DNA from: Burkholderia diffusa
GTDB taxonomy: Bacteria; Pseudomonadota; Gammaproteobacteria; Burkholderiales; Burkholderiaceae
Direction: 5' to 3'
DNA: 64,000 bases
Assembly (NCBI RefSeq): GCF_902499115.1
Contig: NZ_CABVPN010000017.1
Location: 62,001 to 126,000 of the forward strand
In this document: one piece after another, positions 25,749 through 34,476 of the stretch
Layout: the number at the start of each line of letters is the position of its first letter
Position numbering within the stretch: the stretch's first letter is position 1
Notes under the pieces: model-generated
Database searches by the model: none
What the model was told of the DNA's origin: nothing
What the model saw: only the letters and a program-made list of their open reading frames with translations
Position numbers and translations under genes: made by a program

Positions 25749-26642
25749 TTATTCTTCGGCCGCGACGTTGCCGCGCAAGCGCGCAAGAATGCCCTCGAGC
25801 GCGTCGAGGTTGCCGAAATCGATCATCACCTGCCCTCGCCCGCGGCGGCCGAGCTTGATCTTCACCGTCGACGCAAGCAGGTCGGACAACTCCTCCTCGA
25901 GACGACGCGTGTCGCGGCCGCCGTCATCCTTCGCGCGCGCCTTCACCGCCGGCGCTTCCTTCGTCGTATGCGCGACCAGCTTCTCGGTCTCGCGCACCGA
26001 CATGCGCTTGTTGACGACCTGGTGTGCGAGTGTGATCTGCGTCGCGGCATCGACCGCAAGCAGCGCACGCGCGTGGCCCATGTCGAGGTCGCCGGCCAGC
26101 AGCATCGTCTGCACCGGCGCTGCGAGGTTCAGCAGACGCAGCAGGTTCGATACCGCGCTGCGCGAGCGGCCGACCGATTCGGCCGCCTGTTCGTGCGTGA
26201 AACCGAACTCGTCGAGCAAGCGCTGGATACCGTGCGCCTCTTCCAGCGGATTCAGATCCTCGCGCTGGATGTTCTCGATCAGCGCCATCGCGGCGGCGGC
26301 CTGATCGGACACGTCCTTCACGAGCACCGGTACTTCGTCGAGGCCGGCCAGGCGTGCCGCGCGGAAACGCCGCTCGCCCGCGATGATTTCGTATTTGTCA
26401 GATGAAATAGGTCGTACCAGGATCGGCTGCATCACGCCTTGCGCGCGAATGCTGGCCGCCAGCTCCTGCAAGCTGCCTTCGTCCATCCGCGTCCGCGGTT
26501 GGTACTTGCCCGCCTGCAGCTTGCCGAGCGCGAGCGTGTTCGGCGCCCCTTCGATCTTCACCGCTTCGGTGATGTCCGCACTGCCGCCGAGCAGCGCTTC
26601 GAGGCCACGTCCCAAGCCCTTCTTCTTTGGTACCGCGTTCAT
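25749..26642 (-). CDS. parB: Chromosome-partitioning protein ParB (CTP-dependent sliding clamp)
   Basis: Binds parS sites and spreads over the origin region; interacts with ParA and SMC. The 297-residue protein begins with the ParA-stimulating motif GLGRGLEALLGG, then the ParB/Srx CTPase fold with AGERRFRAARLAG (CTP-binding GERRxRA box), ENIQREDLNPLEEA, and the helix-turn-helix with EQAAESVGRSRSAVSNLLRL. The C-terminus (LGRRGRGQVMIDFGNLDALEGI) is the dimerisation domain. Two perfect 14-bp parS sites lie close by at 28726 and 30629. The ATG at 26642 has a GAGGAAG site; an earlier ATG at 26666 would add eight residues. Confidence 0.97.
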   Translation of the reverse strand: MNAVPKKKGLGRGLEALLGGSADITEAVKIEGAPNTLALGKLQAGKYQPRTRMDEGSLQELAASIRAQGVMQPILVRPISSDKYEIIAGERRFRAARLAGLDEVPVLVKDVSDQAAAAMALIENIQREDLNPLEEAHGIQRLLDEFGFTHEQAAESVGRSRSAVSNLLRLLNLAAPVQTMLLAGDLDMGHARALLAVDAATQITLAHQVVNKRMSVRETEKLVAHTTKEAPAVKARAKDDGGRDTRRLEEELSDLLASTVKIKLGRRGRGQVMIDFGNLDALEGILARLRGNVAAEE

Positions 26643-26673
26643 GTCTTTCTTCCTCGCTTCGCTCATGTCCGGA

Positions 26674-27453
26674 TCACGACACCTCGAACGCGCGCACGCG
26701 ATCGATCATCTCGGCACCAAACTGGATATACGCCTGCGCACCGCGCGAGTTGCGGTCGAATACGACGCCCGGCAACCCGTAACTTGGCGCTTCCGCCAAG
26801 CGCACGTTGCGCGGAATCACCGCGTCGAACACCTTGTCGCCGAAGTGCGCTTTCAATTGATCGGAGACTTGCTGCTGCAGCGTGATGCGCGGATCGAACA
26901 TCACGCGCAGCAAGCCGATGATCTTCAGGTCGCGGTTCATGTTCGCGTGAACCTGCTTGATCGTATTGACGAGATCCGACAGCCCCTCCAGCGCGAAGTA
27001 TTCGCACTGCATCGGGATCACGACGCCATGCGCCGCGCACAACCCGTTCAGCGTCAGCAGCGACAGCGTCGGCGGGCAATCGATCAACACGAAGTCGTAG
27101 TCGTCGGCCACGCGTTCGAGCGCGCCCTTCAACCGTCGCTCGCGGTTATCGATGCTGATCAGCTCGATCTCGGCACCGGACAGTTCACGGTTGGCCGGCA
27201 GCACGTCGTACGTGACGCCTTCCGGACGCACGCGCGCTTCCGTCACCGATACGCCGTCGACCAGCACTTCGTACACGGTCGACTCGCAGGCGGCCTTGTC
27301 GATCCCACTACCCATCGTCGCGTTGCCCTGCGGGTCGAGATCGATCAGCAGGACTCGTTGCTCCTGCGCTGCAAGGCTTGCGGCGAGATTGACCGATGTC
27401 GTCGTCTTGCCGACGCCCCCCTTCTGGTTCGCAACGCAGAAGATCTTTGCCAT
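26674..27453 (-). CDS. parA: Chromosome-partitioning ATPase ParA (Soj)
   Basis: Deviant Walker A ATPase of 259 residues that drives origin segregation on the nucleoid. The N-terminus reads AKIFCVANQKGGVGKTTTSV with the signature KGGVGKT and its first lysine; LLIDLDPQGNATMGSG is the A' motif; VLIDCPPTLSLLTLNGL follows. Short N-terminus without DNA-binding domain marks it as chromosomal (type Ib-like). Lies between rsmG and parB. The ATG at 27453 agrees with the usual family start. Confidence 0.97.
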   Translation of the reverse strand: MAKIFCVANQKGGVGKTTTSVNLAASLAAQEQRVLLIDLDPQGNATMGSGIDKAACESTVYEVLVDGVSVTEARVRPEGVTYDVLPANRELSGAEIELISIDNRERRLKGALERVADDYDFVLIDCPPTLSLLTLNGLCAAHGVVIPMQCEYFALEGLSDLVNTIKQVHANMNRDLKIIGLLRVMFDPRITLQQQVSDQLKAHFGDKVFDAVIPRNVRLAEAPSYGLPGVVFDRNSRGAQAYIQFGAEMIDRVRAFEVS

Positions 27454-27504
27454 CGTTGGTGTGTTCCCTTTACCTTCAAACAAACGGCGCGCTACCGCGC
27501 GCCT

Positions 27505-28191
27505 TCAATTCGCTTCGTCGACGGTGACCTCGATCAGATGCCGTTCGGCATCGAGCATCGGTACCGCCAGCCGCATCGTCTGCTTTACATGACTGCCCTC
27601 CGGCAACCGTGCAATTTCGTCGTCCGGATGGACACCCTTCATTGCCCAGATCGATCCACCGGGCGCGACGAGATGTCGAGCAAGTTTAACGAAGTCGGAT
27701 AGATCCGCGAAAGCGCGGGATACGATCATGTCGAATTTTTCCGGCACTTCGATACCCGGCTGCAGCGATTCGACACGCCCGGTGACGACAGACAGGTTCG
27801 CGAGCTTCAGCTCGGCGCGCATCTGCGTCTGGAATGCAGACTTCTTCTGCACGATATCGTTCAGCGTGACCTGCCAGTCCGGCTGGACGATCGCCAGCAC
27901 GATACCGGGCAACCCACCGCCCGAACCCACGTCGAGCACGCGCGCCGATGCACGGTCGCGCAGATGCGGAACGATGGAAAGCGAATCGAGAATGTGCTGG
28001 ATCAGCATCTGCTTCGGGTCGCGGATCGCGGTCAGGTTGTAGACCGCGTTCCACTTGCCGAGCAGCGCGACATAGTCGAGCAGCTGGTTCCGTTGTGCAT
28101 CCGTCAATGCGATGCCGAGCTCGGCCGTGCCGTCGACGAGCATCTGTTCAAGTACGTCCCGATTAACCGCCGGCGCGCGACGCGCCGTCAT
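27505..28191 (-). CDS. rsmG: 16S rRNA (guanine-527-N7) methyltransferase
   Basis: Methylates G527 of 16S rRNA with S-adenosylmethionine; loss gives low-level streptomycin resistance (family knowledge). The 228-residue protein shows LLGKWNAVYNLTAIRDP, the SAM-binding loop VLDVGSGGGLPGIVLAI and SRAFADLSDFV. Its ATG overlaps the mnmG stop codon by four bases (ATGA), so translation is coupled. Confidence 0.97.
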   Translation of the reverse strand: MTARRAPAVNRDVLEQMLVDGTAELGIALTDAQRNQLLDYVALLGKWNAVYNLTAIRDPKQMLIQHILDSLSIVPHLRDRASARVLDVGSGGGLPGIVLAIVQPDWQVTLNDIVQKKSAFQTQMRAELKLANLSVVTGRVESLQPGIEVPEKFDMIVSRAFADLSDFVKLARHLVAPGGSIWAMKGVHPDDEIARLPEGSHVKQTMRLAVPMLDAERHLIEVTVDEAN

Positions 28192-30158
28192 TGTTGCGTC
28201 GGGACGGTGCCGCCCCCCTGTTCCGTCGCCTCTGCGGCGGTGCCGTTACGACGGCCAAGGCCTCGGCGTTTCAGGTGCACCATCAGCAGCGAGATCGCTG
28301 CCGGCGTGACGCCCGAGATCCGCGATGCCTGGCCGATCGTTTCCGGGCGGAACTCGTTCAGCTTCTGGCTCACCTCGAACGACAGGCCGCGCACCTCGCG
28401 GTAGTCGATACCGTCCGGCAGGCGTGTGTTCTCGTTCGCATCGTTGCGCTCGATCTCACTGGCCTGCCGCTCGATATAGCCCTGATATTTGATGCCGATC
28501 TCGACCTGTTCCTTGATCTGCTCAAGCAGCACCGGATCGTCGGCCAGCGACTCTGCAGGCGCGCATTCACCGTCCTTCAGGCCGCACACACCGTCGTAGC
28601 TGATACCGGGGCGGCGCAGCAGTTCGGCGAGGCTGTACTCGTGATCGATCGCCTTGCCGAGCAACGCGGTCGCCTCTTCAGGCGGCAGCGTCTTCGGCGT
28701 AACCCACGTCGACTTCAGTCGTTCGGTTTCACGTGAAACAGCGTCGCGCTTCCGGCTGAATGCGTCCCAGCGCACGTCGTCGACGAGGCCCAATTCGCGG
28801 CCGATCTCGGTCAGGCGCATGTCCGCATTGTCTTCACGCAGGCTCAGGCGGTACTCGGCACGGCTCGTGAACATCCGGTACGGCTCGGCCACGCCACGTG
28901 TGACGAGGTCGTCGACCAGCACGCCAAGGTAGGCCTGGTCGCGACGCGGGCACCAAGCTTCCTTCTCTTGCACGTAGCGGCCCGCATTCAGACCGGCCAG
29001 TAGCCCTTGTGCGGCCGCTTCTTCGTAGCCGGTCGTGCCGTTGATCTGGCCCGCAAAGAACAGCCCGTTGATCGCCTTCGTCTCGAGCGATGCTTTCAGC
29101 GCGCGCGGGTCGAAGTAGTCGTATTCGATCGCGTAACCGGGGCGCAGGATGTGCGCGTTCTCGAGGCCGCGCATCGAGTGCACGAGTTCGAGCTGCACGT
29201 CGAACGGCAGGCTCGTCGAAATCCCGTTCGGATAGAACTCGTTGGTCGTCAGCCCTTCCGGCTCGAGGAAGATCTGGTGCGATTCCTTCGATGCGAATCG
29301 GTGGATCTTGTCCTCAATTGACGGGCAGTAACGCGGGCCGACACCTTCGATCACGCCTGTATACATAGGCGAACGGTCGAGGCCGCCGCGAATGATGTCG
29401 TGCGTGCGCTCGTTCGTGTGCGTAACCCAGCAAGGCAGCTGCTGCGGATGCTGCTCTACACGGCCCAGGAATGAGAATACGGGGATCGGATCGAGGTCGC
29501 CCGGCTGCTCGTCCAGCTTCGAAAAGTCGATCGAGCGGCCATCGATACGCGGCGGCGTACCGGTCTTGAGGCGTCCCTGCGGCAGCTTCAACTCCTTCAA
29601 GCGCGCCGACAGCGACACGGCCGCCGGATCGCCCGCGCGACCGCCCGTGTAGTTGTTCAGGCCGACGTGAATCTTGCCGTCGAGGAACGTACCCGCCGTC
29701 AGCACGACCGCACGTGCGCGGAAGCGGATGCCGATCTGCGTGACGGCGCCGACCACGCGATCGCCTTCGACCATCAGGTCGTCGACAGCCTGCTGGAACA
29801 GCCACAGGTTCGGCTGGTTCTCGAGCCGATGGCGGATCGCAGCCTTGTACAGGATGCGGTCGGCCTGCGCACGCGTCGCGCGCACGGCCGGGCCCTTCGA
29901 CGAATTGAGGATCCGGAACTGAATACCGCTCTCGTCCGTCGCGGCGGCCATCGCGCCGCCGAGCGCATCGACTTCCTTGACCAGATGGCCCTTGCCAATG
30001 CCGCCGATCGACGGATTGCAGCTCATCTGGCCAAGCGTTTCGATGTTATGGGTCAGCAGCAGTGTTTTCGCACCCATACGGGCCGATGCCAATGCGGCTT
30101 CCGTGCCGGCGTGCCCGCCACCGACGACGATGACGTCAAATTCTGTGGGAAAAAGCAT
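28188..30158 (-). CDS. mnmG: tRNA uridine 5-carboxymethylaminomethyl modification enzyme MnmG (GidA)
   Basis: FAD protein that, with MnmE, modifies the wobble uridine of certain tRNAs. The 656-residue protein has the dinucleotide fold DVIVVGGGHAGTEAALAS at the N-terminus, SCNPSIGGIGKGHLVKE near 50, the family signatures GTPPRIDGRSIDFS near 205 and GQINGTTGYEEAAAQGL near 370, and the C-terminal LSFEVSQKLNEFRPETIGQA region. First gene of the mnmG-rsmG-parA-parB run. A perfect parS site (28726-28739) lies inside its coding sequence. Confidence 0.98.
   Translation of the reverse strand: MLFPTEFDVIVVGGGHAGTEAALASARMGAKTLLLTHNIETLGQMSCNPSIGGIGKGHLVKEVDALGGAMAAATDESGIQFRILNSSKGPAVRATRAQADRILYKAAIRHRLENQPNLWLFQQAVDDLMVEGDRVVGAVTQIGIRFRARAVVLTAGTFLDGKIHVGLNNYTGGRAGDPAAVSLSARLKELKLPQGRLKTGTPPRIDGRSIDFSKLDEQPGDLDPIPVFSFLGRVEQHPQQLPCWVTHTNERTHDIIRGGLDRSPMYTGVIEGVGPRYCPSIEDKIHRFASKESHQIFLEPEGLTTNEFYPNGISTSLPFDVQLELVHSMRGLENAHILRPGYAIEYDYFDPRALKASLETKAINGLFFAGQINGTTGYEEAAAQGLLAGLNAGRYVQEKEAWCPRRDQAYLGVLVDDLVTRGVAEPYRMFTSRAEYRLSLREDNADMRLTEIGRELGLVDDVRWDAFSRKRDAVSRETERLKSTWVTPKTLPPEEATALLGKAIDHEYSLAELLRRPGISYDGVCGLKDGECAPAESLADDPVLLEQIKEQVEIGIKYQGYIERQASEIERNDANENTRLPDGIDYREVRGLSFEVSQKLNEFRPETIGQASRISGVTPAAISLLMVHLKRRGLGRRNGTAAEATEQGGGTVPTQQ
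28726..28739. other. parS site (GTTTCACGTGAAAC) within mnmG
   Basis: Exact 14-bp palindrome GTTTCACGTGAAAC, the ParB-binding core of most bacterial chromosomes and of chromosome 1 in Burkholderia. It lies in the 3' third of mnmG, 2.1 kb from parB, and codes for part of the protein at the same time. Confidence 0.93.
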
Positions 30159-30675
30159 GGTGGATTCCGGGCGCAGAACTGCGCACGAACCTATCTGAGA
30201 AATGTATGGGCCGAATTATAGCGGGTTCGCTTTTCACCCGAAGACCGTCCGAATGGTAGGGCCGGTTCATTTGGCCACTTTTTTGCCCGATCGGCCGAGC
30301 TGTGCCGTGCGGCCTGCTTCGGCGGCGCTGCTGCAGCCTCAGCGCACATCGTCATACTGTGCAAAATCGCGCACCCGGCAGTGGTTTGCGACCTCCGCCA
30401 TCGCTGTGCCATCACAGCATTTCGGATCGACCTGCCCGAGCTTATCCCCTGTGCCGCTTGGCTCATGTCGATAGAACACTGTCACGCGTACAGCGCTCAC
30501 GGCCCTGTGCAACCCGGCGCGATGAGGCCCCCACTCTCGTCACAGGGTTTCTGCATGTCGCTCCGGCACTTATCCCCACGCCCGATTCGCCGAGGCATCG
30601 CCCCTCTCCCGGAAAACAAAAGCGGCGTGTTTCACGTGAAACACGCCGCACGTTTCCCGCCGACCGCCCCACCCA
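30159..30675. other. Intergenic region upstream of mnmG with parS
   Basis: About 520 bp between mnmG and livF. It holds the parS/terminator palindrome (30622-30649) and presumably the mnmG promoter near 30170-30260. DnaA-box-like sequences with mismatches (CTTATCCCC near 30440 and 30569) are present but no perfect box. No gene is supported. Confidence 0.55.
30622..30649. other. parS site within a 28-bp perfect palindrome that also acts as terminator hairpin
   Basis: The core GTTTCACGTGAAAC (30629-30642) is extended on each side by seven exactly paired bases (GCGGCGT / ACGCCGC), giving a 28-bp perfect palindrome. On the minus strand it is followed by TTTTGTTTT (complement of 30613-30621), the look of an intrinsic terminator, and it lies 27 bp past the stop of livF, last gene of the minus-strand transporter operon. 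So one sequence appears to serve both ParB binding and transcript termination. Confidence 0.85.
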
Positions 30676-31434
30676 TCAAGCCGTTTTTTTCACCAGCCCC
30701 AGGTATGTTTCGATCACGCGCGGATTCTGCGCCAGCTCCGCCGCCGGTCCTTCAAGCGCAAACTCCCCCGTCTCCAGTACATAGCCGTAGTCCGAGATCT
30801 GCAGCGCAGCCCGAGCGTTCTGCTCGATCAGAAGCGTCGCGACGCCTGTGCCGCGTAACGCGCTGATGATATGAAAAATCTCCTTCACGATCAGCGGCGC
30901 CAGCCCGAGGCTCGGCTCGTCGAGCATCAGCAGATCGGGCTTGCCCATCAGCGCGCGGCCCACCGCGAGCATCTGTCGCTCACCACCCGATAGCGTGCCG
31001 GCTGCCTGCTTGCGTCGCTCCTTGAGCCGCGGAAACAGCGCAAACACATGATCGAGCTGGTCGAGGAAGTTCGACTCGCCTGCGAGCTTGCGGCGATACG
31101 CGCCCAGCACGAGGTTATCCTCGACCGTCATCGTGCTGAACAGCTCGCGCTTTTCCGGCACAAGGCACATTCCCCGCGCGACACGCTGTTCGACCGGCAG
31201 CGCGCCCACGTCCTTGCCACGGTACACAACTGCCCCTGTCGCATGTCCGGTCACCGGCAACGCGCCCATGATTGCGTTCAGCAACGTCGACTTGCCGGCC
31301 CCGTTCGGGCCGATCACGCTGACGATCTGTCCGGCGCCGACCTTGATCGCCGCTCCGTGTAACGCCTCTACCTTCCCGTATCGCACCGCCAGGCCGCGCA
31401 CGTCGAGAATCGGCATCGTCGTCTCCGCCATCAT
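30676..31434 (-). CDS. livF: Branched-chain amino acid/amide ABC transporter, ATP-binding protein LivF
   Basis: Cytoplasmic ATPase of a HAAT-family importer (252 residues). Walker A GPNGAGKSTLLN near residue 43, signature LSGGERQMLAVGRAL near 150, Walker B LLMLDEPSLGLAP near 168, and H-loop variant LIEQNAR are all intact. It overlaps the preceding livMG gene by four bases (ATGA). Ends just before the parS/terminator palindrome. Works with LivK, LivH and LivMG encoded upstream. Confidence 0.95.
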   Translation of the reverse strand: MMAETTMPILDVRGLAVRYGKVEALHGAAIKVGAGQIVSVIGPNGAGKSTLLNAIMGALPVTGHATGAVVYRGKDVGALPVEQRVARGMCLVPEKRELFSTMTVEDNLVLGAYRRKLAGESNFLDQLDHVFALFPRLKERRKQAAGTLSGGERQMLAVGRALMGKPDLLMLDEPSLGLAPLIVKEIFHIISALRGTGVATLLIEQNARAALQISDYGYVLETGEFALEGPAAELAQNPRVIETYLGLVKKTA

Positions 31435-33215
31435 TCCACCCCGCCCAGATACGCTTCGAGCACCGCCGGATCCTGCTGCACGTCCTGCGGCAGTCCTTCC
31501 GCGATCCGCGTGCCGAATTCCATCACCACTAGCCGGTCGGTGAGGTTCATCACGAAATCCATGTCATGTTCCACGAGCAACACACTCATTCCTTCCGCCT
31601 TCAGGCGCCGCAGCAGGTGGGCAAGCTGCTGCTTCTCCTGGTAGCGCAGCCCGGCGGCCGGCTCGTCGAGCAGCAACAGCGTCGGATCGCAGCAAAGCGC
31701 GCGCGCGATTTCGAGAATCCGCTGCTGGCCGAGCGCGAGACTGCCGGCTTCGTCGTACATGTGCCTCTCCAGCCCGACGCGACGGATCTGTCGTGCCGCT
31801 TCGGCCAGTAGCTGCGCTTCCTCGTGCGCATTGAACCGCGCGATGCTGCGCCACACGCCCGTATGGCCGCGCAGGTGCGCGCCGATCGCGACATTCTCGA
31901 GCACCGTCATCGTCGGCAGCAGCTTCACGTGCTGGAACGTACGACCGATCCCCCGCCGGACAATCTGGCGCGACGTGAGCCCGTCGATCCGCTCGCCGCG
32001 GAACGTGATCGTGCCGCCGGTCGGCTGCAGCACGCCGGTCACGAGGTTGAACGTGGTCGACTTGCCGGCGCCGTTCGGGCCGATCAGGCCGATGATCTGT
32101 CCCGCCTTCACCTCGAAGCTGACGTCGTTGACGGCCACCAGGCCACCGAACTGCTTGCGCGCGTTGTCGACGACGAGCAGCGGCTCGCCCGCCACCGGCT
32201 TCGCGCGCTGCGGCAGCGGATCGGCATGGTCGGGCACATGCGCGCGCGGCCCGCGCGGAAACAGCTTCGCGACGAACGGCCACACGCCTTGGCGTGCGTA
32301 CTGCAGCAGCAGCACCATCAGCACGCCGAACACGATGATCTCGAAGTTGCCCTCCGAGCCGAGCAGCTTCGGCAACAGCGTCTGCAGGTAGTCCTGAAGC
32401 ACGGTGAGGATCGCGGCACCGAGCACCGCGCCCCACACGTGCGACACGCCGCCGACCACGGCCATGAACAGGAATTCGATCCCGTGGTTCAGGCCGAACG
32501 GGGTCGGGTTCACCGCGCGCTGCAAGTGCGCGTACAGGAAGCCCGAAACCGCAGCGAGCACGGCCGCGTAGATGAAGATCACGACGCGCATCCACGCGGT
32601 GTTCACGCCCATCGCCTCTGCCATCACGCCGCCGCCACGCAATGCGCGGATCGCACGGCCTGGCCGGCTGTTGAGCAGGTTCTGCACCGACACGATCGCG
32701 GCCAGCACGACGGCCCAGATCAGGAAGTACAGGCTTCGGCCGCTTCCGAGCTCGATGCCGAACAGGTTCAGTGCCGGAATCCCGTTGATCCCGTCGTACT
32801 TGCCGAGCAGTTCCAGGTTTCCGAAAAGATAGAACAGCGCGAGACCCCACGCGATCGTGCCGAGCGGCAGGAAGTGCCCGGACAGGCGCATCGTGACCGC
32901 ACCGAGCACGAGCGCGACGAGCGCCGTCAGCACGACGCCGACGATCAGCGCGAGCCACGGCGACACGCCGTAGCGCGTCGTCAGGAATGCGGTCGCATAC
33001 GCGCCGATGCCGACGAATGCGGCCTGACCGAAACTCGTCATGCCGCCAACGCCCGTCAGCAGCACGAGGCCGATCGCGACGATCGCGTAGAGGCCGATGT
33101 AGTTCAGCAGCGTGATCCAGTATTCGGGCACCTGCAGCGCGCCGGGCAGCACCGGCAGCGCGAACAGCACCACGAGAAACACCCAGAAAGTCTTGTTGCG
33201 TACCATCGTCTTCAT
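31431..33215 (-). CDS. Fused LivM permease - LivG ATP-binding protein
   Basis: One 594-residue polypeptide joins an inner-membrane permease (residues about 1-315, nine to ten hydrophobic segments, with the family runs GLVLLTGVGGMTSFGQAAFV and FLFMAVVGGVSHVWGAVLGA) to an ATPase (about 345-594; Walker A IGLIGPNGAGKSTTFN, signature LALGQQRILEIARAL, Walker B LLLLDEPAAGL). The linker (about 316-344, PHADPLPQRAKP) is charged and proline-rich. In E. coli these are the separate LivM and LivG. Fused forms are known in beta-proteobacteria. Overlaps livF by four bases and starts 4 bp after livH, so the operon is tightly coupled. Confidence 0.93.
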   Translation of the reverse strand: MKTMVRNKTFWVFLVVLFALPVLPGALQVPEYWITLLNYIGLYAIVAIGLVLLTGVGGMTSFGQAAFVGIGAYATAFLTTRYGVSPWLALIVGVVLTALVALVLGAVTMRLSGHFLPLGTIAWGLALFYLFGNLELLGKYDGINGIPALNLFGIELGSGRSLYFLIWAVVLAAIVSVQNLLNSRPGRAIRALRGGGVMAEAMGVNTAWMRVVIFIYAAVLAAVSGFLYAHLQRAVNPTPFGLNHGIEFLFMAVVGGVSHVWGAVLGAAILTVLQDYLQTLLPKLLGSEGNFEIIVFGVLMVLLLQYARQGVWPFVAKLFPRGPRAHVPDHADPLPQRAKPVAGEPLLVVDNARKQFGGLVAVNDVSFEVKAGQIIGLIGPNGAGKSTTFNLVTGVLQPTGGTITFRGERIDGLTSRQIVRRGIGRTFQHVKLLPTMTVLENVAIGAHLRGHTGVWRSIARFNAHEEAQLLAEAARQIRRVGLERHMYDEAGSLALGQQRILEIARALCCDPTLLLLDEPAAGLRYQEKQQLAHLLRRLKAEGMSVLLVEHDMDFVMNLTDRLVVMEFGTRIAEGLPQDVQQDPAVLEAYLGGVE

Positions 33216-33219
33216 CGCG

Positions 33220-34275
33220 TCACTCCTCTTCCTCTTCCGTGTGCGGCGTCGCGAAACTGCGCCACAGCAGCACCGGGATGATCAGCGTGAACACGATCAC
33301 TTCCTTGTACGCGCTCGCCCAGAACGACGAATACGATTCGAGCACGCCGACCAGCAGCGAGCCGGCGGCCGCGAGCGGATAGCTGACCAGCCCGCCGATG
33401 ATCGCGCCGACGAAACCCTTCAGGCCGATCAGGAAGCCGGAGTCGTAATAGATCGTCGTCAGCGGACCGACGAGGATGCCGGACAGCACACCGAGCCCGG
33501 CCGCCAGCGTGAACGCGAGCCGCCCTGCTTCGGTCGTGCCGATGCCGACGAGCCGCGCGCCGAGCCGGTTCACGGATGTCGCACGCAGCGCCTTGCCGGC
33601 GATCGTGCGGCCGAAGTACACGTAGAGCGCGCCGATCAGCACCAGCGCGGTCACGACCACGAGGATGCTCTGTACCGACACCGTCATGCTGCCGACCGAC
33701 AGCGACGCATCCGCGAAGCCGTTGGTGCGCGAGCCTTCCGCCCCGAACATCACGAGCCCGAGGCCGACCATCGCGAAATGGACGGCGACGGACACGATCA
33801 GCAGCAGGAGTGTCGTGCCTTCGGCGATCGGCTGATAGACGAGCCGGTAGACGAACGGCCCCATCGGCACGACGATCGCGAGCGTCAGCGCGATTTGTGC
33901 AAGCATCGGCATCGGCTGCGCGGCAAAGCCGCGCGTAATCGCGAACACCGCGAGCGGCAGCAGCACGTAGCGGCTGCCGAGCGTCGCGAGCGTGCGGCCG
34001 AGCTGATGACGGCGTTCGCGATGGCGGATCAGGCCACCGACTTCCAGCAGGAAGCACGCGATGCCCATCACGAACAGCAGCCAGCAGGTGGCGGGAAATT
34101 TCTGCGCCTGCAGCGCCGCAAGCGTGAGCGCACCGTAGGCGACGAATTCGCCCTGGGGAATGAAGATCACCCGCGTGACGGAAAACACCAGCACGAGCGC
34201 CAACGACAGCAATGCATAAATGGCGCCGGTCGTGATGCCGTCTTGCGCGAGGATCGCCGCAATCGAGAGATCCAT
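33220..34275 (-). CDS. livH: Branched-chain amino acid/amide ABC transporter permease LivH
   Basis: Inner-membrane permease, 351 residues, with about eight to nine hydrophobic segments; longer than the usual 290-310 because of an extra stretch at about residues 75-110 (GGLIRHRERRHQLGRTLATL). The family runs GAIYALLSLALVLVFSVTRV at the start and GLKGFVGAIIGGLVSYPLAA near the end are present. It ends with an acidic tail (TEEEEE). The ATG at 34275 is the first one in front of the permease domain; no good ribosome-binding site precedes it. Confidence 0.92.
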   Translation of the reverse strand: MDLSIAAILAQDGITTGAIYALLSLALVLVFSVTRVIFIPQGEFVAYGALTLAALQAQKFPATCWLLFVMGIACFLLEVGGLIRHRERRHQLGRTLATLGSRYVLLPLAVFAITRGFAAQPMPMLAQIALTLAIVVPMGPFVYRLVYQPIAEGTTLLLLIVSVAVHFAMVGLGLVMFGAEGSRTNGFADASLSVGSMTVSVQSILVVVTALVLIGALYVYFGRTIAGKALRATSVNRLGARLVGIGTTEAGRLAFTLAAGLGVLSGILVGPLTTIYYDSGFLIGLKGFVGAIIGGLVSYPLAAAGSLLVGVLESYSSFWASAYKEVIVFTLIIPVLLWRSFATPHTEEEEE

Positions 34276-34426
34276 ACGTTTCGGGTATCGAAAATGCTGC
34301 GAAGAAACGAAAGACGGGAATGGCCGCGGCGCACGAACGGCAAAATCGGCGCGTCGGGCGCCACGCGGCGGGCCCCGGTGATTCCATGCGGCACGGGAGC
34401 GGCCCGTCAGGCCCGCTCCGTTGCCG

Positions 34427-34445
34427 ACGGCGCGCACGGCGCCGT
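34427..34445. repeat. Hairpin between livK and livH
   Basis: 7-bp stem ACGGCGC (34427-34433) / GCGCCGT (34439-34445) in the 200-bp gap between the binding-protein gene and the permease gene. Such GC-rich hairpins often protect the abundant binding-protein message and reduce read-through into permease genes (inference). The gap shows nothing else apart from a degenerate parS-like sequence at 34463-34476. Confidence 0.45.
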
Positions 34446-34476
34446 TCGCGCCGCGCCCGCCGGTTTCACGTGGTGC

